64,000 nt of DNA from Marivita hallyeonensis (GTDB lineage: Bacteria > Pseudomonadota > Alphaproteobacteria > Rhodobacterales > Rhodobacteraceae). Position 1 is the first letter of the stretch. The number at the start of each line of letters is the position of its first letter. The stretch spans positions 930,001 to 994,000 of the forward strand of contig NZ_FQXC01000001.1 of assembly GCF_900129875.1 (NCBI RefSeq), in the 5' to 3' direction. Positions 16,003-23,751 of the stretch are shown here, piece after piece. The notes beneath the pieces are model-generated. The model ran no database searches, was not told where the DNA came from, and saw only the letters and a list, made by a program, of their open reading frames with translations. The translations under genes and the position numbers were made by a program.

Positions 16003-17038
16003 GACGGTTCTCGGCTGGTTCCACCGGTGGCCATCGGCGGACCAGTCGGCCGTCACCGCAAGGCGTGGTCGCCGCGATCATGTGATCATCCTTGACGGCA
16101 CGATGTCTTCGCTGGAACCGGGATGCGAGACAAACGCCGGACTTCTCTACCGCCTGTTGCAAGAGGTCGGCGGCGACCTGTCGCTGTACTACGAATCCGG
16201 TCTGCAATGGGCGGACTGGCGCAGCGCGACACAAATCATGGTGGGCCGCGGCATCAATCGCCAGATTTGCCGTGCCTACGGGTTTCTTGCCTCGCGCTAC
16301 AAACCCGGCGACCGCATCTATTTCTTCGGTTATTCCCGCGGTGCCTTTGCCGTCCGATCGCTGGCGGGCGTGATCGACCAGATCGGTCTCATCCGGGCGG
16401 AACACGCAACGGAGCGCAACATCCGCCAAGCGTACCGCCTCTACCGCCACACGCCCGAAAACGGCACGGTTGAGGATTTCGCCAAGGCGCACTGCCATCC
16501 CAACACCACCATCGAGGTGGTCGGCGTCTGGGACACGGTCAAGGCGCTTGGCCTGCGTCTGCCGCTTCTATGGTGCTTGACCAACGACAACCACGCCTTT
16601 CACAACGACCAGCTTGGACCGGCGACGTCGCACGGCTTTCATGCGCTGGCCTACCACGAAAAGCGCATGGCCTACGAACCTGTCCTCTGGACTTGCCCAC
16701 CGGGGTGGTCGGGACACGTGGAGCAGGTCTGGTTTCGTGGCGTGCACGGCGACATTGGCGGGCAGTTGCGCGGCCACGAACAGGCGCGTCCGCTCGCCAA
16801 TATCCCGCTCACCTGGATGCTGGGCCGGGCCGAGGCGGTTGGCCTTCCGCTTCCTCAGGACTGGGCCGCACGCTTTCCGCAGGACGTGATGGCGCCCTCC
16901 GTGGGGAATTGGCGCGGTTGGGGGAAGCTGTTCTGGCACCGTCGGCAAAGGCGCGTGGGTTCGGATATGTCCGAGCGCCTGCACGAAACGCTGGAAGACG
17001 CGCAACCCAAAAGGGCACGCGCGGCGCTTTCGACGTAA
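15980..17038 (+). CDS. DUF2235 alpha/beta-hydrolase-like protein
   Basis: A 352-residue protein with the DUF2235 pattern: HVIILDGTMSSLEPG (about residue 35-49) with the first catalytic-type Asp, the nucleophile elbow FFGYSRGAFAVRSL (about 115-128, GxSxG), VVGVWDTVKALG (about 177-188) and WFRGVHGDIGG (about 251-261). The family includes the Tle1 phospholipase effectors of type VI secretion, but this single-domain copy has no secretion partner or immunity gene nearby. I picked ATG 15980 because the family motif begins shortly after; this overlaps the end of the CoxL-like gene by 23 bases in another frame. Confidence 0.8.
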   Translation: MRASRLSKTVLGWFHRWPSADQSAVTARRGRRDHVIILDGTMSSLEPGCETNAGLLYRLLQEVGGDLSLYYESGLQWADWRSATQIMVGRGINRQICRAYGFLASRYKPGDRIYFFGYSRGAFAVRSLAGVIDQIGLIRAEHATERNIRQAYRLYRHTPENGTVEDFAKAHCHPNTTIEVVGVWDTVKALGLRLPLLWCLTNDNHAFHNDQLGPATSHGFHALAYHEKRMAYEPVLWTCPPGWSGHVEQVWFRGVHGDIGGQLRGHEQARPLANIPLTWMLGRAEAVGLPLPQDWAARFPQDVMAPSVGNWRGWGKLFWHRRQRRVGSDMSERLHETLEDAQPKRARAALST

Positions 17039-17225
17039 TTCCTGACAAAAAGGTTATCACAGCGGAGCGATGCGCCCTTTAAACCGCAAAACCACACCCT
17101 ACTTAACTATCAGGAGCGCGGGAATGGAACACCCGCGACACCTTCACTGTCCCTCGTTCCAACACTTGCGCCCAAGCCTGTCTTGGGCGCTTTTTCTTTT
17201 GTGTGGCCCGGTTTAAGGTCTCTCC
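17039..17225 (+). other. Non-coding gap with two hairpins, possible small RNA
   Basis: The 187 bases between the DUF2235 and CoA-binding genes contain a dyad CGCGGG-N9-CCCGCG (17117-17137) and, 30 bases later, a strong terminator. The stretch before the first hairpin is AT-rich (CTTTAAACCGCAAAACC). A short independent transcript ending at 17196 is possible, but no convincing promoter is visible; it may simply be the 3' end of the upstream operon. Confidence 0.35.
17168..17196 (+). terminator. Rho-independent terminator
   Basis: A perfect nine-pair stem (GCGCCCAAG with CTTGGGCGC) around a five-base loop is followed directly by TTTTTCTTTT. It ends transcription from the CoxL/DUF2235 unit, or a small RNA, 30 bases before the CoA-binding gene. 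Confidence 0.9.
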
Positions 17226-17693
17226 ATGACTGAGATGGACCGGTACCTCAAGAACATCCTGACCCGCACCAAAACCATCGCGGTGGTTGGCGTGTCCACG
17301 AACCCGGTGCGTCCGTCCTACTACGTCGCGCGTTATCTGGGGCTGAAAGGCTTCACGGTGATCCCGGTCAACCCGGGGCACGCCGGGAAAGCGCTGCTAG
17401 GCAACACCATTGTCGCGTCCCTGTCCGAGATCGATCAACCCGTTGACATGGTGGATATCTTCCGCCGGTCCGAGGCGGTCCCGCCCATTGTAGACGAGGC
17501 GCTTGACGTGTTCCCCGACCTGCAAACCATCTGGATGCAGATCGGCGTCGAACACGCAGAGGCCGCCGCCAAGGCTGAAGCGCGCGGCGTGGACGTGGTG
17601 ATGAACCGGTGTCCCAAGATCGAATACCAGCGCCTGTTCGGCGAACTGCGTATGGGCGGTTTCAATACCGGCGTGATCTCGTCAAAACTCTGA
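17226..17693 (+). CDS. CoA-binding domain protein (YccU-like)
   Basis: A 155-residue single-domain protein with a Rossmann-type CoA-binding fold: TKTIAVVGVSTNPVRPSY (about residues 17-34), then GFTVIPVNPG, VDMVDIFRRSEAVPPIV and the C-terminal DVVMNRCPKIEYQRL. It corresponds to the succinyl-CoA-synthetase alpha-like CoA-binding family found alone in many bacteria. Its exact role is unknown. It sits alone behind a strong terminator and converges with the DUF692 gene, whose stop is 8 bases away. Confidence 0.87.
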   Translation: MTEMDRYLKNILTRTKTIAVVGVSTNPVRPSYYVARYLGLKGFTVIPVNPGHAGKALLGNTIVASLSEIDQPVDMVDIFRRSEAVPPIVDEALDVFPDLQTIWMQIGVEHAEAAAKAEARGVDVVMNRCPKIEYQRLFGELRMGGFNTGVISSKL

Positions 17694-17700
17694 GGCGCGC

Positions 17701-19140
17701 CTAACTCGCCCCCGCCGCCTGAACGAACCCTTCGGCAACGGCTTCGGGCAGGATTTCCAATTCCCACGCGGGCGGCGTCGGAGGATCGGGCAGGCGGCCT
17801 TCCGACAGCGCTTCGAAAATCGGCGCGGGATCACCGGGGAAATGCACGATCTGCGGCGTCGTCTCTTTGAGCAACCGCACAAACGCGATGTCGTACTCCA
17901 AGAGGCCCAGCATCAACGGATCGTCCTCGCCCATCTCCAGCAACCACGCCCGAAACGCCTGCGCCTCCAAGGGGGCGTACATCTTTGGCGAATGCGCATC
18001 AAAATACGCGTTCATCTTCGCCTCGAACCCTTCACCATCCCGGAGCAAGCCGTAGCGCACGGTACGCGGCATTGCGCGGGTCAGCATAGAGCCCCTGAAC
18101 GACCGCGCCAGAAAGGCATAGAGCGACAACAGCGGATGATCCTCGGGCCAGGGATGACCGGTCGGATCGGCGGTCCAGACCGACAGTGTGAGACTGTCTT
18201 CCCACGCCTCAACCGTGGTCTCTGGCGCGGGCGGCGCTCCGCGAAGGTCCACGGGTCGCGTGTCCGACCGGCTCTGCCCCGCGCCGTCCCAAATCGCGCG
18301 CAGGCCATCGACGATGGTATCAAACACCGCGGGCTCAAGCCGTTCGAGGAACGTGTCGTAGATCTCGAAATTGATGGCGCCAAGGTTGGGAAGCTCTGCA
18401 ATCACCTCCCGCGCACGCGCCGCGAGGGCATCGGGCATCGGCCCAGAGTGGCTGTCCAGCCACACACCGCCCATGTCATCGCCACCCGCGAGATGCACCT
18501 CCCACACGCGGTCGAACGGGATTTGTGCGAGGGTCTCATCGAAATCGATCCGCCCGTTACAATGGTTGCACCACAGATTGTGCAGGTCGAGCAACAGCCC
18601 GCACTGGGCCTGTTCGGCCACCTGTGCCAGAAACTCACCATCGGGCATCTCGAAAGGCTTCCGCTTCAGGTAAGCCACCCCGGTTTCCACCGCGATGGGT
18701 CGACCGACCCCCGCCCGGAAGGCAGCGATGTTTTCAACCGCCGTGGCCACGCCCTCGTCGGTTTGCAGCGGCGGCAACAGAAAACCCGCGGATCTATGCG
18801 GCGTGCCGGCGATGGACAGGTGCTCGGACACCCAAGGACTATCCAACCGTTGCGCCGTTTCACGCAGCAGCGCCATTTGTCCGGGACTGGGCTTGCGCCT
18901 CCCGCCCAGCGGAACACCCACAGAATGCACCAGCTTGGCTTGAGGAAGGGCGGCAAATGCCTCCATCGCGGGGCGGTATTCCGCAAACGGACCCGCAATC
19001 GCATCCTCTGCCAGCCAGAGCGTCTGCGGTTCGATCTCTAGCACGTCCAGCGCATCAGGCCGACGGCGCAGAAACGGGTCCAGCGCCGCCGAAAAGATCA
19101 TCCCGATGCCCAGCTTCGGTGGCTGGAACATCGCGCGCAT
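17701..19140 (-). CDS. DUF692 (MNIO) multinuclear iron oxidase with an extra C-terminal domain
   Basis: A 479-residue protein. Residues about 8-285 are the DUF692 TIM barrel of multinuclear non-haem iron oxidases, the family of MbnB, TglH and the bufferin enzyme BufB. The metal ligands are in place: H72 (VHSVGVPLGG), E106/H107 (SEHLS), E152, D185/N188 (LDLHNLW), H216 (EVHLAGG), H231 (DSHSGP) and E259 (NFEIYD). Residues about 305-479 form a second, helical domain with EYDIAFVRLL; its position resembles the DUF2063/BufC-type partner that is usually a separate gene. MNIOs remodel cysteine (or other) residues in small precursor proteins. It starts one base after the stop of the cysteine-motif protein gene (TAGAATG), so the two are coupled. 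Substrate and product are inferred. Confidence 0.85.
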   Translation of the reverse strand: MRAMFQPPKLGIGMIFSAALDPFLRRRPDALDVLEIEPQTLWLAEDAIAGPFAEYRPAMEAFAALPQAKLVHSVGVPLGGRRKPSPGQMALLRETAQRLDSPWVSEHLSIAGTPHRSAGFLLPPLQTDEGVATAVENIAAFRAGVGRPIAVETGVAYLKRKPFEMPDGEFLAQVAEQAQCGLLLDLHNLWCNHCNGRIDFDETLAQIPFDRVWEVHLAGGDDMGGVWLDSHSGPMPDALAARAREVIAELPNLGAINFEIYDTFLERLEPAVFDTIVDGLRAIWDGAGQSRSDTRPVDLRGAPPAPETTVEAWEDSLTLSVWTADPTGHPWPEDHPLLSLYAFLARSFRGSMLTRAMPRTVRYGLLRDGEGFEAKMNAYFDAHSPKMYAPLEAQAFRAWLLEMGEDDPLMLGLLEYDIAFVRLLKETTPQIVHFPGDPAPIFEALSEGRLPDPPTPPAWELEILPEAVAEGFVQAAGAS

Positions 19141-19141
19141 T

Positions 19142-19564
19142 CTAGCCGAACCGCATCGCCTGCGCGTCGACGTTCAGCTTTTCGTCCAGCACGAAGTTGT
19201 GTTCGATCTGCAAGCGAAGGTCGTGGCCCGAACAGCAGGCGTCATGACCGCTGAAGCGGGCGATCCGGTCAATTGCAGCGTAGACATTGTCGATTTTGGC
19301 TCCGACCTCCGGGCTCATCGCAACCGTGTTGCGCGCGGCTTTCATCTGAAGACTTGCCGTCGCGCGCGGCACTGCGATGTCGGACAGGTCACGGAAGACC
19401 ATGTCGCGGTGCAAATCGAAACGGATGTCGTGGCCTGAACAGCAGGCCTGACAGCCCAGCTTGTCGAGGATCGACCCCACGGCTTTTTTGAATGTGCCAA
19501 GGTCAGCTGCGACCGAGGCGGGAAGGGAAACGCGAACCGGGGTTACATGGGATAGTTCAGCCAT
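19142..19564 (-). CDS. Small protein with duplicated ACCSGHD motifs, probable MNIO substrate
   Basis: A 140-residue protein that I do not recognise as a named family. It has two copies of a motif, CQACCSGHDIR (38-48) and DACCSGHDLR (108-117), each preceded by a short helix (SILDKLG, AAIDRIA) and followed by an amphipathic strand (FDLHRDMVF, LQIEHNFVL). The only cysteines are in the motifs: three in the first, two in the second. There is no signal peptide or membrane segment. I chose ATG 19564 because GAGAGG lies 8 bases upstream; a GTG at 19573 is the alternative. Its stop is one base from the start of the DUF692 enzyme, which suggests that it is the peptide that the enzyme modifies. A cysteine-rich metal-binding protein matured by the MNIO is the main alternative. 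Confidence 0.75.
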   Translation of the reverse strand: MAELSHVTPVRVSLPASVAADLGTFKKAVGSILDKLGCQACCSGHDIRFDLHRDMVFRDLSDIAVPRATASLQMKAARNTVAMSPEVGAKIDNVYAAIDRIARFSGHDACCSGHDLRLQIEHNFVLDEKLNVDAQAMRFG

Positions 19565-19764
19565 CTGGAACACCTCTCAAAAGTTGCTTTGGAAAAAAAT
19601 GAGCACAAAAACTGCACATCGTGAGCGTACCACGTGCGCCGATTCTCTCTATTTATGCGGGAAAGCCCTGGGCCAAAATCTGCTTAGGGATAAGCCAATC
19701 TCTGCCGAGGACTCGTCAAGCCGTTGACGTAAGGTCAGTAATCCATGCGCTGGAACTCGCCGAG
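19565..19764 (-). promoter_or_regulatory. Intergenic region and candidate promoter of the MNIO unit
   Basis: The 200 bases upstream of the cysteine-motif gene (downstream of hisE) are more AT-rich than the flanks. On the minus strand a possible sigma-70 pair, TTGACG and GCTTAT with an 18-base spacer, lies around 19694-19723. This suggests that the unit has its own start rather than depending only on read-through from the histidine genes. No known operator is recognised. Confidence 0.35.
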
Positions 19765-20073
19765 TTAAGTGCGACCAGCCTTCTCTTGCAGGCCGGACTG
19801 CCCCTGACGCTGCTCCAGCTCAGCCATCACGTCGGCAAGGGCAACGTTCTGGGACTTCAGCATGACGAGCAGGTGAAACAAAACGTCCGCGGCTTCCGAG
19901 GTCAGCCGCTCTTTGTCACCCTTGGTGGCCTCGATGATCGCTTCGATCGCCTCTTCCCCGAATTTCTCGGCGCATTTCTCTGGCCCCTTGGCCAGCAGTT
20001 TGGCCGTCCAGCTGTCGTCGGGGCTGGCCTTGGCGCGGGTGGCGATGATCGTTTCAAGATCGTCCAAAGTCAT
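19765..20073 (-). CDS. hisE: Phosphoribosyl-ATP pyrophosphatase
   Basis: A 102-residue MazG-like all-alpha pyrophosphohydrolase catalysing the second step of histidine synthesis (PR-ATP to PR-AMP). The metal-binding helix [14 protein letters not shown] (about residues 36-49) and [16 protein letters not shown] (about 57-72) are the EExxE and ExxD-type motifs of the family. As in other alphaproteobacteria it is a separate gene rather than fused to hisI. Its ATG overlaps the hisF stop by 4 bases (20070-20073). Confidence 0.93.
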   Translation of the reverse strand: MTLDDLETIIATRAKASPDDSWTAKLLAKGPEKCAEKFGEEAIEAIIEATKGDKERLTSEAADVLFHLLVMLKSQNVALADVMAELEQRQGQSGLQEKAGRT

Positions 20074-20831
20074 GTCAGCCTCACCGGAATGCCTGCCGCC
20101 GCCATATGCGCCTTGGCCTCGCCAATCGTGTATTCGCCGAAGTGAAAGATCGATGCCGCCAGCACCGCGCTTGCGCCGCCTTCGGTCACACCTTCAACGA
20201 GGTGATCCAAGGTGCCGACACCGCCCGAGGCAATCACCGGGACGTCCACCGCATCTGAAATGGCACGGGTCAGCGGAAGGTTGAAACCTGCCTTGGTGCC
20301 GTCCCGATCCATGGAAGTGAGCAGGATTTCACCCGCGCCCTTGGCGACGACAGTCTTAGCAAATTCCACCGCGTCGATGCCCGTGGGCTTGCGTCCGCCG
20401 TGCGTGAAGATCTCCCATCGGCCCGGCTCTACCGTCTTGGCGTCGATGGCCACAACGATGCACTGACTGCCGAACTGGTCTGCGGCTTCGGCCACGACAT
20501 CGGGGTTGGCGACCGCGGCGGAATTGAACGACACTTTGTCCGCCCCCGCCAACAGCAACGCCCGCACATCCGCCACGGTGCGCACACCGCCGCCGACGGT
20601 CAGCGGGATGAAGCATTGCTCGGCGGTTCGCGTTACCACGTCGAACATCGTGCCGCGGTTCTCGTGCGTCGCGTGGATATCGAGAAAACAGATCTCGTCT
20701 GCCCCCGCCGCGTCATAGGCGCGGGCCGCATCCACCGGGTCACCGGCATCACGCAGATCGACGAAATTCACGCCCTTGACCACACGGCCATCGGCGACAT
20801 CGAGACAGGGGATGATGCGGGTTTTCAACAT
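20070..20831 (-). CDS. hisF: Imidazole glycerol phosphate synthase cyclase subunit
   Basis: A 253-residue TIM-barrel that, with HisH, forms imidazole-glycerol phosphate and AICAR from PRFAR and ammonia. The N-terminus [20 protein letters not shown] has the first catalytic Asp; [11 protein letters not shown] carries the second (about residue 130). The phosphate-binding [13 protein letters not shown] is near the C-terminus. Start 20831 was chosen on this conserved N-terminus; an ATG 42 bases earlier would add an untypical extension. It is followed by an overlapping hisE. Confidence 0.95.
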   Translation of the reverse strand: MLKTRIIPCLDVADGRVVKGVNFVDLRDAGDPVDAARAYDAAGADEICFLDIHATHENRGTMFDVVTRTAEQCFIPLTVGGGVRTVADVRALLLAGADKVSFNSAAVANPDVVAEAADQFGSQCIVVAIDAKTVEPGRWEIFTHGGRKPTGIDAVEFAKTVVAKGAGEILLTSMDRDGTKAGFNLPLTRAISDAVDVPVIASGGVGTLDHLVEGVTEGGASAVLAASIFHFGEYTIGEAKAHMAAAGIPVRLT

Positions 20832-20917
20832 GCTGTGTCGCGTACCCCGAAGATCGCCGCTTGTGAAGGCCAAGCGTCACGCATTATGCCTCTGGCATCG
20901 AAAAGAGGGAGCAAACC

Positions 20918-21676
20918 ATGTCCGACAGTTTCGCGCGCTATCCAAGCCTTGACGGCAGAACCGTGTTCATCACCGGCGGTGCCTCAGGCATCGGTGCCGA
21001 AATCGTCAAGGCATTTGCGGCTCAGGGCGCCAAGGTGGGGTTCATCGATCTCGATGACGCGTCTGCCGATGCGCTGGTGTCTGACATCGACGGCACCATC
21101 GCTTGGGAGAAAGCCGACCTGCGCGACATCGAAGCGTTGCGCGCGGCGTTCGAGCGGTTGAAAGCCAAGCTCGGACCGGCTTCCATTCTCGTGAACAACG
21201 CAGCCCGCGATGACCGGCACGACTGGCGCAAGGTCACACCCGAATACTGGGACGAACGCCAGGCGACCAACCTGCGGCACATGTTCTTTTCAATTCAGTC
21301 CGTTGCACCTGACATGATCGCTGCCGGAGGTGGGTCGATCATCAACATGGGATCGAACAGCTGGTGGGAAAAAAGCGGCAACATGCCCGCATACACCACA
21401 GCGAAAGCGGCCGTTCATGGCCTCACCCGCACGATGGCGCGCGATCTGGGGGAGCACCGCATCCGTGTGAACACGGTTGTCCCCGGATGGGTGATGACCG
21501 ACCGACAGAAAGAGCTTTGGGCAGAGCCGGAAGCGCTCGAACGGCATCGCCAGAAGCAATGCCTGCCCGACCTGATCGAGCCGGTCTACCTTGCCCGAAT
21601 GGTGCTCTTTCTGGCTTCTGACGACGCGGCGATGTGCACGGCGAACAATTACATGGTCGAAGCCGGATCGATCTGA
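20918..21676 (+). CDS. Short-chain dehydrogenase/reductase (SDR), possibly sugar-oxidising
   Basis: A 252-residue classical SDR: cofactor motif TGGASGIG (about residues 20-27), an Asp after beta-2 (FIDLDDA) that favours NAD, NNAARDD (about 92-98), and the catalytic Ser-Tyr-Lys in NMGSNSWW and YTTAKAAVHG (about 146-168). The C-terminal pattern resembles SDRs annotated as galactose or other sugar dehydrogenases, but the substrate is uncertain. A good ribosome site (GAGGGAG) precedes the ATG. It lies on the opposite strand in a gap between hisF and hisA. Confidence 0.82.
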   Translation: MSDSFARYPSLDGRTVFITGGASGIGAEIVKAFAAQGAKVGFIDLDDASADALVSDIDGTIAWEKADLRDIEALRAAFERLKAKLGPASILVNNAARDDRHDWRKVTPEYWDERQATNLRHMFFSIQSVAPDMIAAGGGSIINMGSNSWWEKSGNMPAYTTAKAAVHGLTRTMARDLGEHRIRVNTVVPGWVMTDRQKELWAEPEALERHRQKQCLPDLIEPVYLARMVLFLASDDAAMCTANNYMVEAGSI

Positions 21677-21762
21677 GCGGCGCGCCGCCGGTCACGCGAA
21701 CGTGGCTTTCAGTTGAATTGTCCCTGCCGCAGGGTGCCATCACTGCAAGAGGAGGGGTTTGA

Positions 21763-22215
21763 ATGAAGCACGTAATTTTGGCCGTTGGTTTGGCGCTCGC
21801 CGCCACAACGGCAACCGCTGGCGAAAACGGCATGATCCAGAAAGACAGCGCGCTTGGCGTGACCGAGACGGTCGATGCGATGGTGTCCGCCATGGAAGAG
21901 GCCGGCATCACCATCTTCGCCCGCGTCGACCACGGGGCCGGGGCCCAATCGATCGGTGAGGACGTTGGAGAGATGCAGCTTCTGGTCTTCGGCAATCCGA
22001 AGGTCGGCACGCCCGCGATCAAGGATGACCCCGTGGCAGGCCTGTATCTGCCGCTGAAAGTCTTGGTCTACACCGATGGTATGGGGGCGACCAAGATCGT
22101 CTACGAAGAACCCGCCGCGATGCTTGGCAAGCTGGGCGGTGTGTCCGACGACGCAGCATATCTCAATGTCATGGCCGGTGCGCTTCAGCGCTTCACCGAT
22201 GGGGCGTCGCAGTAG
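21763..22215 (+). CDS. Secreted DUF302 protein
   Basis: A 150-residue protein with a Sec signal peptide (MKHVILAVGLALAATTATA, cleavage near 19-20) followed by the DUF302 fold: ETVDAMVSAMEEAGITIFARVDHG (helix and first strand), then LLVFGNPKVGTPAIKDDP and LPLKVLVYTDGMGATKIVYEE. DUF302 proteins are small periplasmic or cytosolic proteins of unknown activity. AGAGGAGGGG precedes the ATG. It is convergent with hisA, whose stop is 7 bases away. Confidence 0.87.
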   Translation: MKHVILAVGLALAATTATAGENGMIQKDSALGVTETVDAMVSAMEEAGITIFARVDHGAGAQSIGEDVGEMQLLVFGNPKVGTPAIKDDPVAGLYLPLKVLVYTDGMGATKIVYEEPAAMLGKLGGVSDDAAYLNVMAGALQRFTDGASQ

Positions 22216-22222
22216 ACAGCCG

Positions 22223-22948
22223 TCAATCGGAACGCAGCGCGGCCAAAGCTTCTTCGAGATCAATCGCGCCGTCGTAAAGCGCGCGGCCCGAAATCGCCCC
22301 GTTCAGCTGCGCGCCGCAATCGCGCAGCGCGATCAGGTCGTCGAGGGATGAGACACCTCCGGACGCGATGACCGGGATCGACACCGCGCGCGCCAGATCC
22401 GCCGTGGCCTCGACATTCGGGCCCTGCATCGCGCCATCGCGGTTGATGTCGGTGTAGATGATCGCCGCAACGCCCGCGTCTTCAAAGGATCTCGCAAGGT
22501 CAGTGACCATCACGTCGGTCTCTTCCGCCCAGCCTTTCGTCGCCACGCGGCCGTTACGGGCATCGATGCCGACGGCAACATGGCCCGGAAAGGCTTTCGC
22601 CGCCTCGCGCACCAGATCGGGGTTTTCCACGGCCACCGTGCCGAGGATGACCCGCTGCAAACCCTTGTCGAGCCATCGTTCGATGGTCGCCATATCGCGG
22701 ATGCCGCCGCCCAGCTGTGCTGGCACCTTTGTCCGCGCGAGAATGGCTTCCACCGCCGCGGCGTTCACCGGTTCACCTGCGAACGCGCCGTTCAGATCAA
22801 CGAGATGCAGCCATTCGCACCCGGCATCGACAAACTCCATCGCCTGCGCCGCCGGATCGTCATTGAACACGGTCGACTTCTCCATATCGCCCCGCAAGAG
22901 GCGCACGGCCTGTCCGTCCTTCAGGTCGATGGCGGGGTAGAGGATCAT
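22223..22948 (-). CDS. hisA: ProFAR isomerase (phosphoribosylformimino-AICAR-P isomerase)
   Basis: A 241-residue TIM-barrel catalysing the fourth step of histidine synthesis. The first catalytic Asp is in [20 protein letters not shown]; the second is in the [16 protein letters not shown] segment (about 162-177). The phosphate site is [13 protein letters not shown]. Start 22948 is supported by GGAG 8 bases upstream and by the conserved N-terminus. It is separated from hisF by two plus-strand genes and from hisH by two others. Confidence 0.95.
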   Translation of the reverse strand: MILYPAIDLKDGQAVRLLRGDMEKSTVFNDDPAAQAMEFVDAGCEWLHLVDLNGAFAGEPVNAAAVEAILARTKVPAQLGGGIRDMATIERWLDKGLQRVILGTVAVENPDLVREAAKAFPGHVAVGIDARNGRVATKGWAEETDVMVTDLARSFEDAGVAAIIYTDINRDGAMQGPNVEATADLARAVSIPVIASGGVSSLDDLIALRDCGAQLNGAISGRALYDGAIDLEEALAALRSD

Positions 22949-23084
22949 GGCGGGTCTCCGGGCAAAAAAACGCCCCCGCGCTTTGACATGACGGAACGGC
23001 ACATGCAACGCGACCCAGCGTCAATCTTGATCGGTGGGCTTTGGTGAGGTGAGGATTTGCCACCACTCTGAGGAGGAGACCAAC

Positions 23085-23471
23085 ATGAAACTAATGACAC
23101 TCGCCGCCGGCTTCGTGCTGGCCGCCACCGCAGCCATGGCCGACCCGGTGGTCGGCACCTGGAAAACCCAGCCGGGCGACGATGGCAATTACGGGCTTGT
23201 GACCATCAACACGTGCGGCGCAGAGATCTGCGGCGTGCTGGGGCAGGGCTACGATGCCAGCGGCAAGAAGATTTCGTCGCCCAATATCGGACGCCAGATG
23301 ATCTGGGGCATGAAGGCCCAAGGCGGCGGCGCCTACAAGGGCGGCAAGATCTGGGCACCGGATCGTGACAAAACTTACAATTCGAAGATGACCCTGAACG
23401 GCAACACGCTGAAGGTCGAGGGTTGTGTGCTTGGTATCTGCCGCGGCCAGACCTGGACGCGCGTGAACTGA
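23085..23471 (+). CDS. Secreted DUF2147 protein
   Basis: A 128-residue periplasmic protein. The signal peptide is MKLMTLAAGFVLAATAAMA, and the mature protein starts with the DUF2147 signature DPVVGTWKTQPGDDG. The rest is a lipocalin-like beta barrel with paired cysteines (CGAEICG and CVLGIC) and the ending GQTWTRVN. Function unknown; some relatives are proposed to bind lipids or act in stress. The AGGAGGAG ribosome site fixes the start at 23085. Divergent from hisA. Confidence 0.88.
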   Translation: MKLMTLAAGFVLAATAAMADPVVGTWKTQPGDDGNYGLVTINTCGAEICGVLGQGYDASGKKISSPNIGRQMIWGMKAQGGGAYKGGKIWAPDRDKTYNSKMTLNGNTLKVEGCVLGICRGQTWTRVN

Positions 23472-23751
23472 TCCTGTTTCGCGGCGACTGCGTCGCCGCG
23501 ACCGGCTGGGGGGCGTTGCCCCCCAGACCCCCAAGGTATTTGGAAAACAGAGAAGCCCATGGGCGCCATCGGTTGTCCCGGCTTTGGCACTGCTCCGCGA
23601 GATCGCTTTCGAAGGCGATTGGCAGAGCGGGCCATCTCAAAACAGGTCGTCACGTCAACTTTCAGGGCCGAGACGCAACATCACGGTTTTGGCGTAGTTC
23701 TGACGATTTCCTCTGGTTCGATGCGGCGCATCAAATGAGAAGGCCGTCGTC
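23472..23751. repeat. Intergenic gap with GC-rich hairpins, REP-like
   Basis: This 280-base gap carries CGGCGAC-TGC-GTCGCCG (23479-23495) and GGGGGGC-GTT-GCCCCCC close behind, followed by CCCCCAAGGTATTTGGA. The run of paired G and C blocks followed by a short AT stretch is of the kind seen as dispersed repeats in this order. The rest of the gap, to the ankyrin gene start, shows no gene. Copies outside the window were not checked. Confidence 0.4.

Noticed and set aside
15980-17038. Type VI secretion phospholipase effector
   Set aside because: DUF2235 is shared with Tle1 effectors, but there is no VgrG, immunity or secretion gene in the window, so the effector claim is not supported.
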